Below, in pieces: positions 28,344 to 38,436 of a stretch of DNA of 64,000 bases. The position numbers and the translations under genes are program-made. Each line of letters begins with the position of its first letter. Position 1 is the first letter of the stretch. Where the stretch lies: contig CAIJRN010000049.1 of assembly GCA_903823115.1 (NCBI GenBank), forward strand, positions 45,994 through 109,993. Direction: 5' to 3'. The notes beneath the pieces were generated by a model that saw only the letters and a program-made list of their open reading frames with translations, made no database searches and had not been told where the DNA came from. The DNA is from an uncultured cyanobacterium (lineage in GTDB: Bacteria > Cyanobacteriota > Cyanobacteriia > PCC-6307 > Cyanobiaceae).

Positions 28344-30071
28344 ATGAAACCGTTGCCGCAACCCGAGGCGCTGCGGCAATCGGCGTCCTTTGGGCTGGCC
28401 GATCTGGCCGTGATCCTGGGGGTGCTGACGCTGCTGACCCTGATCGCCCATGTGGGCTCCGGGGCGATGGTGAGCTTCCGGCCGCCGGAACTGAGTCCCA
28501 CCATCTCGCTCGATCCCCGCAACCTGCCCGAATATGCCGGCCGCTCGAGCCTGCGCATGTTCATCGCCCTGGGGGCCTCGATGCTGTTCACCCTGGTCTA
28601 CGGCTCCCTGGCGGCCCATAACCGCCGGGCCGAACGGGTGCTGGTGCCCCTGCTCGACATCCTCCAGTCGGTGCCGGTGCTGGGCTTCCTCTCGATCACC
28701 GTGACCGGCTTCATCGCCCTGTTCCCAGGCAGCCTGCTGGGGCTGGAGGCGGCGTCGATCTTCGCGATCTTCACCAGTCAGGTCTGGAACATGACCTTCT
28801 CCTTCTATCAATCGCTGCGCACGGTTCCCAAGGAACTCACCGAAGCCGCCAGCCTCTATCAGCTCTCGCGCTGGCAGCGTTTCAGCCGGCTGGAGCTGCC
28901 CAGCGCCGCGATCCCGCTGCTCTGGAACGCGATGATGAGCTTCGGCGGCGGCTGGTTCTTCGTGGCCGCCAGTGAGGCGATCAGCGTTCTCAACCACGAC
29001 TACACCCTGCCGGGGATCGGCTCCTATGTGGCCGCCGCCGTCAGCGCCCAGGATCTGCCGGCGCTGGGCTGGGCCAGCCTCACCATGGCGGTGGTGATCC
29101 TGCTGGTCGATCAGCTGTTCTGGCGACCGCTGGTGGCCTGGTCCGACCGCTTCCGGCTGGAGCAGAGCGGCTCCGGTGACGTCCCGGAATCCTGGGTGTT
29201 CGATCTGCTCACCACAGCGCGGGTGCCGCGGCTGCTGGGCACGGCGCTCACCCCCCTGGCCGATCGCCTCGATCGACTGATGTCCGGTCTGCTCGGCAGC
29301 AGTCAGGACGGCGATGAGGAGCTTCTGGTCGTGCGGGGTGATCGCCTGTTCAATCTCGGCCTGCTGGGGCTGATCGCCGTGCTGGTCAGCCTGCTGGTCC
29401 ACTTCGTGCTGGTGCGGGTGGGGATCGCCGAGGTGATCACCGCCTTCTGGCTGGGGGTGCACACCCTGGGCCGCGTCTCGATCCTGTTGCTGCTCGCCAC
29501 CCTGATCTGGACGCCGATCGGCGTGATGATCGGCTTTCAGCCGCGGCTGGCGCGGCGCCTGCAGCCACTGGTGCAGTTTCTGGCCTCCTTCCCGGCCAAC
29601 TTCGTCTTTCCCTTCGCCACCCTGTTCTTCATCCGAGCCCACATCAGCCTCGACTGGGGCTCGATTCTGCTGATGGCGCTCGGCTCCCAGTGGTACATCC
29701 TGTTCAACTCGATCGCCGGTGCCCAGACGATTCCCTCCGATCTGCGCGAAATGGCCGATGACGTCGGCCTGCGCGGCAGCCAGCGCTGGCGCAAGTTGAT
29801 CATCCCCGGCATCTTTTCGGCCTGGGTCACCGGCGGGGTCACCGCCTGCGGCGGCGCCTGGAACGCCAGCATCGTCTCGGAGGTGGTGAGCTGGGGTGGC
29901 ACCACCTTGAAGGCCAATGGCCTCGGGTCCTACATCGCCGAAGCCACCACCCACGGCGACTGGCCCCGCATCGCCCTGGGCATCGGGATGATGAGCCTGT
30001 TCGTCGTCGGCATCAATCGCCTGTTCTGGCGTCGTCTCTACGGCCTGGCGGAACGGCGCTATCACCTCTGA
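28344..30071 (+). CDS. ABC transporter permease, two fused permease halves (NitT/TauT/SsuC-type)
   Basis: ~575 aa with two BPD-type signatures (EAASLYQLSRWQRFSRLELPSA; REMADDVGLRGSQRWRKLIIPGI). Confidence 0.85.
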   Translation: MKPLPQPEALRQSASFGLADLAVILGVLTLLTLIAHVGSGAMVSFRPPELSPTISLDPRNLPEYAGRSSLRMFIALGASMLFTLVYGSLAAHNRRAERVLVPLLDILQSVPVLGFLSITVTGFIALFPGSLLGLEAASIFAIFTSQVWNMTFSFYQSLRTVPKELTEAASLYQLSRWQRFSRLELPSAAIPLLWNAMMSFGGGWFFVAASEAISVLNHDYTLPGIGSYVAAAVSAQDLPALGWASLTMAVVILLVDQLFWRPLVAWSDRFRLEQSGSGDVPESWVFDLLTTARVPRLLGTALTPLADRLDRLMSGLLGSSQDGDEELLVVRGDRLFNLGLLGLIAVLVSLLVHFVLVRVGIAEVITAFWLGVHTLGRVSILLLLATLIWTPIGVMIGFQPRLARRLQPLVQFLASFPANFVFPFATLFFIRAHISLDWGSILLMALGSQWYILFNSIAGAQTIPSDLREMADDVGLRGSQRWRKLIIPGIFSAWVTGGVTACGGAWNASIVSEVVSWGGTTLKANGLGSYIAEATTHGDWPRIALGIGMMSLFVVGINRLFWRRLYGLAERRYHL

Positions 30072-30136
30072 GTCCTGGTCTCGCGCCTGTCCCTGACCCC
30101 TCTTCGTTCGCTTCCTTCCGCCCCTCCCCTCCGGCC

Positions 30137-31447
30137 ATGGCCCTGATCACCGTCGAGAACGTCTCCAAGCGCTTCCCCCTGCCCGATGGCAAGGGCGAAT
30201 TCACGGTGCTCGGCGATGTCAGCCTGGCGGTGAAAGCCGGCGAGGTGGTGGCCCTGCTGGGCCGCAGCGGCAGTGGCAAGAGCACCCTGCTGCGGATCAT
30301 GTCGGGCCTGATCCGCCCCAGCCAGGGGCTGGTCTGCAGCAACGGCCAGCCGTTGCGTGGCGCCAATCCCAACCTGGCGATGGTGTTCCAGAGCTTTGCG
30401 CTGCTGCCCTGGCTCACCGTGCAGGACAATGTCGAACTGGGCCTGGCGGCCCGCCACGTGCCGCGCCAGCAGCGTCGGGAGCGGGCGCTCAAGGCGATCG
30501 ACCTCGTCGGCCTTGACGGCTTCGAGAATGCCTACCCCAAGGAACTCTCCGGCGGCATGAAGCAACGGGTGGGCTTCGCCCGCGCCTTTGTGCTGGAGCC
30601 GGAGGTGTTGTTCATGGATGAACCGTTCAGCGCCCTCGATGTGCTCACCGCCGAAAACCTGCGCGGTGAAATTGACGATCTCTGGAATGCGGGCACCTTT
30701 CCCTCCAAGAGCATCCTGATCGTCACCCACAACATCGAGGAGGCTGTCTATCTCGCCGATCGCGTCGTGATTCTGGGCTCCAAACCCGGCCGCATCCGCG
30801 GTGAGCTGGCCGTGAATCTGCCCCGCCCCCACGACCGCAGCCATCCGCGCTTCAAGGCGCTGGTCGATTACATCTATTCCGTCATGACCAACCCCGACAT
30901 CGAGGTGAGCGGCGAAGTGGCCGGCCGCGAGACGCCCGCCAATGCCCAGCGCCAGGCGATCTCACCCTTCTCCAAGGCCCTGCCCCACGTGCGGGTGGGG
31001 GGGATCAGCGGCCTGCTGGAGCTGGTGGCGGAGAAGCGCGAGGGAGGGGGCGACATTCCCCAGTTGGCCCAGCGGCTGCAGCTGGAGGTGGATGACCTGC
31101 TGCCCCTGCTCGATGCGGCCGTGATGCTGGGCTTCGCCGAGGTCACCGATGGCGATGTGCGGCTCACCCCGATCGGCAGCGACTTCGCCACCACCACGAT
31201 TCAACGCAGCAAGGATCTATTCCGCCAGCAGGCCCTGGGCCGGATTCCGGTGTTGAGCAGCATCGTGCACACCCTGCAGGAAAAAGAAAATCAAGCGATG
31301 CGCGCCGATTTCTTTCTCGGCATCTGGGATGACTACTTTCCCCTGGAGGAAGCGGAGCGGCAGTTGGCCACGGCCGTGGACTGGGGTCGTTATGGCGAAC
31401 TGTTCGAATATGACGCCAGTGAAGGACGGTTCCACCTGGCCCTCTGA
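30137..31447 (+). CDS. ABC transporter ATPase (nitrate/sulfonate type) with C-terminal AAA_assoc_C-like domain
   Basis: LLGRSGSGKSTLLRIMSGL, LSGGMKQRVGFARAFVLEPEVLFMDEPFSALD; extended C-terminus. Confidence 0.9.
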   Translation: MALITVENVSKRFPLPDGKGEFTVLGDVSLAVKAGEVVALLGRSGSGKSTLLRIMSGLIRPSQGLVCSNGQPLRGANPNLAMVFQSFALLPWLTVQDNVELGLAARHVPRQQRRERALKAIDLVGLDGFENAYPKELSGGMKQRVGFARAFVLEPEVLFMDEPFSALDVLTAENLRGEIDDLWNAGTFPSKSILIVTHNIEEAVYLADRVVILGSKPGRIRGELAVNLPRPHDRSHPRFKALVDYIYSVMTNPDIEVSGEVAGRETPANAQRQAISPFSKALPHVRVGGISGLLELVAEKREGGGDIPQLAQRLQLEVDDLLPLLDAAVMLGFAEVTDGDVRLTPIGSDFATTTIQRSKDLFRQQALGRIPVLSSIVHTLQEKENQAMRADFFLGIWDDYFPLEEAERQLATAVDWGRYGELFEYDASEGRFHLAL

Positions 31448-31497
31448 AGGCGGCAATTCTTACCCAATCCTTGCCGTCCCAACACCAGAATCGCCCG

Positions 31498-33540
31498 ATG
31501 CTTGTTTTCGGTTTCCCGTTGCGATCCATGGCCAGGGCGAGGCTTCCGCTCCTGCGGCCCAGGGCGCTGGCTGCCGTCGCGCTGGCCCTGCTTGCCGGGA
31601 CGGCCCAGCCGAGCCAGGCAGCGGCCAACGCCAATGCCAGCTCTGACACCAATCTGCTGGTTCTTGCTTACCACGACATCAGCGAACGCGCCACAGCCGT
31701 CAGCGCTGACTTCGCTGTCACTCCAGACCAGTTGGCCAGCCAGCTGACCTGGCTGCAGGAGCACGGCTATCACCCCGTATCGGTGGCCCAGCTGCTGCGG
31801 GCCCGCAACGGCGGTCCACCCCTGCCGCGCCGGCCGGTGCTGCTCAGCTTCGATGACGGCTACAGCAGTGTCTACACCCAGGCCTTCCCCTTGCTGCAAC
31901 GCTTCAAGGTTCCGGCCGTGGTGGCGGTGGTGGGCCGTTGGCTGGAGCCCGATCACGGCACGGTGGCCTATGGCGACCAGAAGCTGGATCGCTCCCGCTT
32001 CCTCAGTTGGGACCAGTTGCGCACGATGCAGGCCAGCGGCCTGGTGGAGGTGGCCAGCCACAGCTACGACCTGCATCACGGCATCATCGCCAACCCCCAG
32101 GCCAACTCCGAGCCCGCTGCCACCACCCGGGCCTACCGGCCGGGCCATGGCTACGAAACGGAGATCAGCTACCAGCAGCGCATCCAGGCCGATCTGGCCC
32201 GTAACAACGCTCTGCTGCGCTCCCATCTGGGCCGCTCGCCGCGGCTGATCGTCTGGCCCTACGGCCGTTACAACGCCACCGTTCAACGGATCGCCGCCGA
32301 GCAGGGGATGCCGGTGGGGCTCACGCTCGATGACAGCGCCAACCCGATCAGCGGTCCCCTGTCAGCGCTGGGGCGGATTCTGATCGGTCCGGAACTGGGC
32401 AGCACCAGTCAGTGGGCCCAGGAACTGGAGCTGCGCCAGCGCAACGGCAACGACCACTGGCGCGCCGCCAAGGTGATGCACGTGGATCTCGATGCCATTC
32501 ACGATCCCAATCCCGCCCAGACGGAACGCAACCTGGCCCTGTTGCTGGCCCGCATCAATGCCATGGGGGTCAACACCGTTTACCTCCAGGCCTTCGCGGA
32601 TCCCGATGGCGATGGTGTCGCGGACGCCCTCTACTTCCCCAACCGGGTGCTGCCGCTGCGCGATGACCTGTTCAACCACGTGGCCTGGGAGATCCGCACC
32701 CGTACCCGGGTGCGGCGGCTCTACGCCTGGATGCCGGTGCTGGCCTTCGTGCTGCCCAAAGGCACCCCCGGGGCGAACGATCGGGTGGTGACCCTGCCGA
32801 ACCGCAGCGGCCACCTGGCCACGGGCTACTGGCGCCTGTCACCGTTTTCAGCCATCGCCATGCGGCAGGTGCGCACCATCTATGAGGATCTGGGGCGCCG
32901 GGCCAGCTTCGACGGCCTGCTGTTCCACGACGACGTCACCCTCAGCGACTACGAAGACGGCAGCTCGACCGCCCTGAACCAATACCGCCACTGGGGCCTG
33001 TCCAGCGATCTGGCGGCGATCCGCGGCAATGCTGCGGCCCTGAATCGCTGGAGCGAGCTCAAGACCGACTATCTCAACCGGCTCACCACCCAGCTGGCCG
33101 CTGAAGTGCGTCGCAACCAGCCCCAGCTGCTCACCGCCCGTAATCTCTATGCCCAGGTGGTGCTCAACCCCCGTGCCCAGGCCTGGTACAGCCAGTCCCT
33201 GTCCTCGGCCCTGCGCACCTACGACTTCACCGCGCTCGAGGCCATGCCGTACATGGAGAAAGCCAGCGATGCCGAGGCCTTTCTGGGGCAGCTGGTGGCC
33301 CGGGTGCGAGCCCAGCCCCAGGGCCTGTCACGGGTGGTGTTCGAGCTGCAGAGCACCGACTGGTCCAGCCGCAGGGATCTGCCCTCGGCGGAGCTGGCGC
33401 AGCAGTTGCGCTGGCTCTATGCCCTGGGCGTACGGCATGTGGGCTACTACCCCGACAGCCCCTTCCGGGCCAACCCCGATCCGGCCTTGATCGCGCCGGT
33501 GCTGGCCAGTCACTCCAGCGCTCCGGAGCCTCCCCGTTGA
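31498..33540 (+). CDS. PgaB-like polysaccharide deacetylase (PNAG N-deacetylase family)
   Basis: LLVLAYHDISER..., PVLLSFDDGYSSVYTQAFPLLQRF..., second domain KVMHVDLDAIHDPNPAQTERNLALLLARINAMGVNTVYLQAFADPDGDG. Confidence 0.85.
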   Translation: MLVFGFPLRSMARARLPLLRPRALAAVALALLAGTAQPSQAAANANASSDTNLLVLAYHDISERATAVSADFAVTPDQLASQLTWLQEHGYHPVSVAQLLRARNGGPPLPRRPVLLSFDDGYSSVYTQAFPLLQRFKVPAVVAVVGRWLEPDHGTVAYGDQKLDRSRFLSWDQLRTMQASGLVEVASHSYDLHHGIIANPQANSEPAATTRAYRPGHGYETEISYQQRIQADLARNNALLRSHLGRSPRLIVWPYGRYNATVQRIAAEQGMPVGLTLDDSANPISGPLSALGRILIGPELGSTSQWAQELELRQRNGNDHWRAAKVMHVDLDAIHDPNPAQTERNLALLLARINAMGVNTVYLQAFADPDGDGVADALYFPNRVLPLRDDLFNHVAWEIRTRTRVRRLYAWMPVLAFVLPKGTPGANDRVVTLPNRSGHLATGYWRLSPFSAIAMRQVRTIYEDLGRRASFDGLLFHDDVTLSDYEDGSSTALNQYRHWGLSSDLAAIRGNAAALNRWSELKTDYLNRLTTQLAAEVRRNQPQLLTARNLYAQVVLNPRAQAWYSQSLSSALRTYDFTALEAMPYMEKASDAEAFLGQLVARVRAQPQGLSRVVFELQSTDWSSRRDLPSAELAQQLRWLYALGVRHVGYYPDSPFRANPDPALIAPVLASHSSAPEPPR

Positions 33541-34742
33541 GCCAGGCCCTGGCCACGCTGTTGACCAACTACGTGGCGATCTATCCGATCGTGATGGCGC
33601 TGCTCTGGAGCGGCATGGCCCTGGTGTTCTTCTGGCTGCGGGAACGCCGGGAACGCTGGCTGGTGCTGCCCGCCCGCATGCCGTTGCCCCTGCCGGTGAG
33701 CATCCTGATCCCCTGCTTCAACGAAGGTCCTCTGCTGGTGGAAACCCTGGCGGCGGCCCTGGCGGTCGAATGGCCCGAGTTCGAGGTGATCGCCATCAAT
33801 GACGGCAGCAGTGATGACACGGGCCGCCAACTCAATCAGCTGGCGGCAGCGAACAGTCGGCTGCGGGTGGTGCATCTGGCCAGCAACCAGGGCAAGGCCC
33901 TGGCCCTGCGCGCCGGTGCCCTGATCGCCAAGCACGAATGGCTGGTGTGTATCGATGCCGATGCCCTGCTCGATCGCCATGCTCTGGCCTGGCTGATGCG
34001 CCATTTCCCCGGCCGCGATCGCCTGGCGGCGGTGACCGGAAACCCGCGCATCCGCAACCGCACCACCCTGCTGGGCCGCCTTCAGGTCGGCGAATTCTCG
34101 GTGATCATTGGCCTGATCAAACGGGCCCAGGCGCTCAGCGGCGGCCTGTTCTGCGTTTCGGGGGTGATCGGTGCCTTCCGCCGCTCGGCCCTGCACCAGG
34201 TGGGCTACTGGGACAGCAACTGTCTCACCGAGGACATCGCCATCACCTGGAAGCTGCAGCGGGCCGGCTGGCAGGTGGACTACGAACCCCATGCCCTGAT
34301 CTGGATCCTGATGCCGGAAACCCTGCGCGGCCTCTGGCGGCAGCGGCTGCGCTGGGCCGAAGGGGGGCTGCAGGTGATCGGCAGCCATCTCGACCTGCTG
34401 GTCAGTCCACGCCAATGGCATCTGCTGCCCCTGCTGCTGGAACCCCTGGCCAGCCTGGTCTGGGCCTACGCCCTGGTGGCGTGCCTGCTCCTGGGCCTGC
34501 CCCCCGCGGCCAGCGTGTCCCTGCTGCCCCTGGTCTGCCTGCTGCAATTTCTGGTCAGTTTCGAGCTGGACCGCCCCTATGACCCGGGGCTCAGGCGCAT
34601 CGTCTTCTGGATGATCTGGTACCCGGTGCTGTTCTGGCTGATCACCTTGCTGGCCTCCCTTGTCGCCCTGCCCCGGGTGGCCCTGCGGCGCCGGTCGCTG
34701 CGGGCCCGTTGGGTCAGTCCTGATCGAGGGCAACCGGGCTGA
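33537..34742 (+). CDS. PgaC-like family 2 glycosyltransferase
   Basis: PVSILIPCFNEGPLLVETL..., INDGSSDDTG, CIDADALLDRHAL, CLTEDIAITWKLQRAGW, QRLRWAEGG; overlaps PgaB-like stop. Confidence 0.9.
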   Translation: MSQALATLLTNYVAIYPIVMALLWSGMALVFFWLRERRERWLVLPARMPLPLPVSILIPCFNEGPLLVETLAAALAVEWPEFEVIAINDGSSDDTGRQLNQLAAANSRLRVVHLASNQGKALALRAGALIAKHEWLVCIDADALLDRHALAWLMRHFPGRDRLAAVTGNPRIRNRTTLLGRLQVGEFSVIIGLIKRAQALSGGLFCVSGVIGAFRRSALHQVGYWDSNCLTEDIAITWKLQRAGWQVDYEPHALIWILMPETLRGLWRQRLRWAEGGLQVIGSHLDLLVSPRQWHLLPLLLEPLASLVWAYALVACLLLGLPPAASVSLLPLVCLLQFLVSFELDRPYDPGLRRIVFWMIWYPVLFWLITLLASLVALPRVALRRRSLRARWVSPDRGQPG

Positions 34743-34815
34743 GGGCCAAGGCACGTCTTGCCGATTTCTGGCCCGACGTCAACGACGCTGTGCTGTATCG
34801 AACTAACTTCCCCCC

Positions 34816-35364
34816 TTGGAATCCACCTCCTTGGATTACCAGTCCCTGGATGGCCTCTCGGTGGACAGCCTCTCTCTGTCGAGCCTGCACCTGGATCCCC
34901 AGGAGAGCAGCGGCCCCATCGCCTCGACCTCCTGCCGACCACCCCGGGCTGAACCGATCCTGGATCGCTGCGCCGAAGGGGCCGCAAGCACCCGCTGGTT
35001 GAGCCGTGGACTGACCGCCGGGCTCTGGGTCGCCCTGGTGGCCGTGGCGGGCCCCCTGGCCTGGAAGGGAGGTGTGGTCACCGCTGTCGGTCTGGGCCTG
35101 CAGCGGCAACGCCGCCGTCGCCCCTGCCTGCTGCCCCCCCCGCAGCCCGACCCGGCCCTGCTCCCCTTGTCCGTGCCCTTGCCCGTGTCGCGGCAGGAGC
35201 TGGCCACCAGCTTTCGACTTCAGGAGCGGATCTTGTTTCGCGTCCGGCACGCCAGGATCAGCGAGGTGAGCCATGACGCCAACGGTGACATCACCGCGAT
35301 CCGCACCATCCCTCAGGACCTCGACGAACCCCAGACGATCCCGCATGCGCATCCTGTTAGCTGA
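34816..35364 (+). CDS. hypothetical protein
   Basis: 182 aa ORF with a hydrophobic segment (LTAGLWVALVAVAGPLAWKGGVVTAVGLGL), overlapping the next regulator start. Confidence 0.4.
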   Translation: MESTSLDYQSLDGLSVDSLSLSSLHLDPQESSGPIASTSCRPPRAEPILDRCAEGAASTRWLSRGLTAGLWVALVAVAGPLAWKGGVVTAVGLGLQRQRRRRPCLLPPPQPDPALLPLSVPLPVSRQELATSFRLQERILFRVRHARISEVSHDANGDITAIRTIPQDLDEPQTIPHAHPVS

Positions 35365-36025
35365 GGACGACGGGCGCCTGGCGGAACCGCTGGTCGATTA
35401 CCTGCAGCGGGAACAGCATGGGGTTCTCTGGTTGGCTGATGGTCGCCAGGCGCTCGATGCGCTGCTGGACGGCGACTATGACCTGGCCCTGCTCGACTGG
35501 ATGCTGCCGGGACTGGACGGACTGTCGGTGGTGTCCGAGCTGCGTCGTCATGGCCGGAACACCCTGGTGTTGATGCTCACCGCCCGGGATGATCTCGGCG
35601 ATGTGGTGCAGGGTCTGCAGAGCGGAGCCGACGACTACCTGGTCAAACCCTTCCGGATGGCGGAACTCTCCGCCCGAATCCGATCACTGGAGCGTCGCTC
35701 CGCCCGCGGCTACCAGCCCACCCAGCTGCACTGGGGGGCCATCCAGCTGGATCCGTTGCAGGCACGGGTGCTGGTCCAGGGCGTTGAGCTGGCGCTCACC
35801 TCGAAAGAGCTGCAATTGCTGGAATGGTTTCTGCGCCATCCCGCACGGCTGATAAGCCGCAGCCACCTGCTGGACCATCTCTGGTCCCTGGACAAGGACG
35901 CCGGCGAAAACACGGTGAAGACCCACCTCAACAACCTGCGCCGCAAACTCAAGGCAGCCGGCAGTGACGACCCGATCGAAACTCTGCATGGCATGGGCTA
36001 TCGGCTGCGGGAGGCGCCAGCTTGA
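35345..36025 (+). CDS. OmpR-family response regulator
   Basis: MRILLAEDDGRLAEPLVDYL...YDLALLDWMLPGLDGLSVV...DDYLVKPFRMAEL, winged-helix C-term. Confidence 0.95.
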   Translation: MRILLAEDDGRLAEPLVDYLQREQHGVLWLADGRQALDALLDGDYDLALLDWMLPGLDGLSVVSELRRHGRNTLVLMLTARDDLGDVVQGLQSGADDYLVKPFRMAELSARIRSLERRSARGYQPTQLHWGAIQLDPLQARVLVQGVELALTSKELQLLEWFLRHPARLISRSHLLDHLWSLDKDAGENTVKTHLNNLRRKLKAAGSDDPIETLHGMGYRLREAPA

Positions 36026-37332
36026 AATCGATACGACAACCTGTCGGCTCCGAGCAAGGTCTGGTGCGCCAGCGGCGTGAGCTGTTTCTGCTCTATCTCG
36101 GCAGCCTGGGCCTCGCTCTGGTCACCGTGGCCCTGGTGGTGCGGGGCATCACCAGGCAGATCGAACTGGCGGAAACCCGCAGCCAGCTGGCCCTGATCGG
36201 TGAGGATCTGGCCAGCCTGCCGGTGCCGGGCCCTGGCCGGGAACGGGAGTTGCAGAAGAGCCGCCGCGACTTCCGCAGCGCCCATCTGCTGGTGGAGTGG
36301 TTCACCAACCGGGATCAGGACGCGGTGGCCCGTCTGGGTGACATCCGCAGCATGGGTCGCTTGCCGGTGGAGAGCGCCGCTCAGGCCACCCAATGGCAGC
36401 AGGGCCCGGGCTGGATCGCCCTGGTGCTCTCGGGCAGTTCAGAAAAAGCCTGGGGCAGCCCGAATCAGAGGGTGTGGTTGCGCATCAGCGCCGGGCTGGA
36501 GCCCATGGAAGCGCGCCTGCGCCAGCTGGATCTCACCTTGAGTGCGGCGCTGCTGATGGCCATGGTGATCAGCGCCGCCAGCTCCTGGCTGCTGACCCGC
36601 AGGGCCGTGGCCCCGGTGGAGGCCACATTGGAGCGGCTGCGCCAGTTCAGCCTCGATGCCTCCCATGAGTTGCGGGGCCCCCTGGCGGCCATGGCGGCGA
36701 ATGCCGAGATGGGACTGGTGGAAACCCAGCTGCATGAGCGCTCCCAGCGCCGCCGTTTTGAAGCCATTGCCAGTGCCAGCGAACAGATGCAGCAACTTGT
36801 CGATGATTTGTTGCTGCTGGCGAAGAATGGCGAGAACCGCCTCGGTCGGGCCGAGCCATTGGATCTGTCCGAACTGCTGGAACAGGAAATGGATCTGCAG
36901 CAGGATCTGTTCAGCCAGAAGCAACTGAAACTGGTCGCCGAAATCACCCCAGGCATCAGGATCTGCGGCTACGGCCCCCTGCTGCATCGCTTGATGCGCA
37001 ACCTGCTCGACAATGCCCGCCGCTACACCGAGCCGGGTGGCCTGGTTCGCCTCAGCGCCCAGCGGCGCGGCCGCCTGGCCCATATCTCGGTGCTCGACAG
37101 CGGCATTGGCCTGAACCCCGATCAGCAGGCCAGGGTCTTCGATCGCTTCTGGAGGGCCCGTCAGGACCGCAGTGATGGCGGTTCGGGCCTGGGACTGGCG
37201 ATTGCCGCCCGCATCTGCAGCCTGCACGGCGGACGCATTCAGGTGAGCAGTGAACCGGGAACAGGCAGTTGCTTTGAAGTGGATCTGCCGGCTCTGCCGG
37301 GTGCCGGCACCACGATCATCAATCCAGGCTGA
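36022..37332 (+). CDS. sensor histidine kinase
   Basis: FSLDASHELRGPLAAMAANAEMGL (H-box), NLLDNARRYTEPGG (N), GSGLGLAIAARIC (G2). Confidence 0.95.
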   Translation: MKSIRQPVGSEQGLVRQRRELFLLYLGSLGLALVTVALVVRGITRQIELAETRSQLALIGEDLASLPVPGPGRERELQKSRRDFRSAHLLVEWFTNRDQDAVARLGDIRSMGRLPVESAAQATQWQQGPGWIALVLSGSSEKAWGSPNQRVWLRISAGLEPMEARLRQLDLTLSAALLMAMVISAASSWLLTRRAVAPVEATLERLRQFSLDASHELRGPLAAMAANAEMGLVETQLHERSQRRRFEAIASASEQMQQLVDDLLLLAKNGENRLGRAEPLDLSELLEQEMDLQQDLFSQKQLKLVAEITPGIRICGYGPLLHRLMRNLLDNARRYTEPGGLVRLSAQRRGRLAHISVLDSGIGLNPDQQARVFDRFWRARQDRSDGGSGLGLAIAARICSLHGGRIQVSSEPGTGSCFEVDLPALPGAGTTIINPG

Positions 37333-37347
37333 ACCTCAGCGATTGGC

Positions 37348-37596
37348 TCAGACGCTGCAATCTTTACCCCAGCGCTGATAGCAGAGTCCGTCATCACGGC
37401 AGTCGACACGCTTGAGGGGATGCTGAAACTTTTCGTAGAGAGCATCTTGGACGATCACCGAAGGGGCTGCCCCATGAAACTCCTTGCTGACCTTGCAGGC
37501 AGCGGCAGCAAAACTGGCGCCAGGCAGGACCAGGGGGCCGAACACAACGGCAAACAGCAGGGACTTCGCCAACAGGTTCATCGCTTTCACCAGCAA
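37348..37596 (-). CDS. small secreted hypothetical protein
   Basis: 82 aa with signal peptide MLVKAMNLLAKSLLFAVVFGPLVLPGASFA and four cysteines. Confidence 0.55.
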   Translation of the reverse strand: MLVKAMNLLAKSLLFAVVFGPLVLPGASFAAAACKVSKEFHGAAPSVIVQDALYEKFQHPLKRVDCRDDGLCYQRWGKDCSV

Positions 37597-37915
37597 GGGA
37601 TTGAAAATGGTCTCAACAATCTAACCCGGACAGCAACCAGCCGCGATCCAGCCAGGGCAAGTCCTCAGGGGCAAGGCTGCAGCTGGCTGAGCTGCTGAGT
37701 GGCATCCTTGGCCTGGAAATTGACTGGAAATCACAATCTCTTACCTCCAGCATTGGCTCTGGCTCGCCGGGGCTGGAGCCTGGCCTCTGGCGCCGTGCTC
37801 AGCGGAAATGTCAGCTCACTGAACGATCGATACAGCACCCATCAAAAGGGGAGATCCGACTGCACCGCACCAAAATCCTGAACGACAATCGCGGCAGCCT
37901 TCCTGCGCCAATGAG

Positions 37916-38191
37916 TCAGGCTTTTTTATTGATCGGACGGCGACGAGTACGGAACCACATGACCAGACCTGTGACGATCAGCAAGAGCAGGCAGAATCCG
38001 AGGACATAAGCATAGTAAGGCTGCAGATTGATAGGGCCAAAATGGCCGCTGTGAATCTGAATCAGCCAATCTGCTTCGATCCCTCTTTGATCCAGGATGC
38101 TGAAGATCACACCGGTGATCGCTGTGAGCATCAAAGGAACGGCGGCAATCGGCACGATGGCGCGGTGGGCACTGCGGGACGATTTGAACAT
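37916..38191 (-). CDS. PepSY-associated TM-like small membrane protein
   Basis: MFKSSRSAHRAIVPIAAVPLMLTAITGVIFSILDQRG...IHSGHFG...YYAYVLGFCLLLLIVTGLVMWFRTRR. Confidence 0.65.
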   Translation of the reverse strand: MFKSSRSAHRAIVPIAAVPLMLTAITGVIFSILDQRGIEADWLIQIHSGHFGPINLQPYYAYVLGFCLLLLIVTGLVMWFRTRRRPINKKA

Positions 38192-38436
38192 GAGAGCTGG
38201 GGGTGATGAGAATCGGGATTGGGCTGCAATCAACAAGCGATGATCACAGGTTTCGACTGGATAAGGCAGCTGAGCACTCAACCTGAAAACAGATCCGGCG
38301 GCTTGCTCGTTGAGCATGCGCTGTTGGCATCAGCCACGAAGCTGAGCCTGGAGCTGAAATCAGAGCCGAGGTTGTGATTGAAGCCTGGGAATGCCCCTTG
38401 GAGCGGAGACCTGGAAGCTGACCTTGGCCATGGGGC

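Noticed and set aside
28314-30065. 583-aa - strand ORF (Gln/His/Gly-rich)
   Set aside because: Mirror of the ABC permease reading frame; low-complexity shadow ORF
33510-34754. 414-aa - strand ORF
   Set aside because: Antisense shadow of the PgaC-like glycosyltransferase
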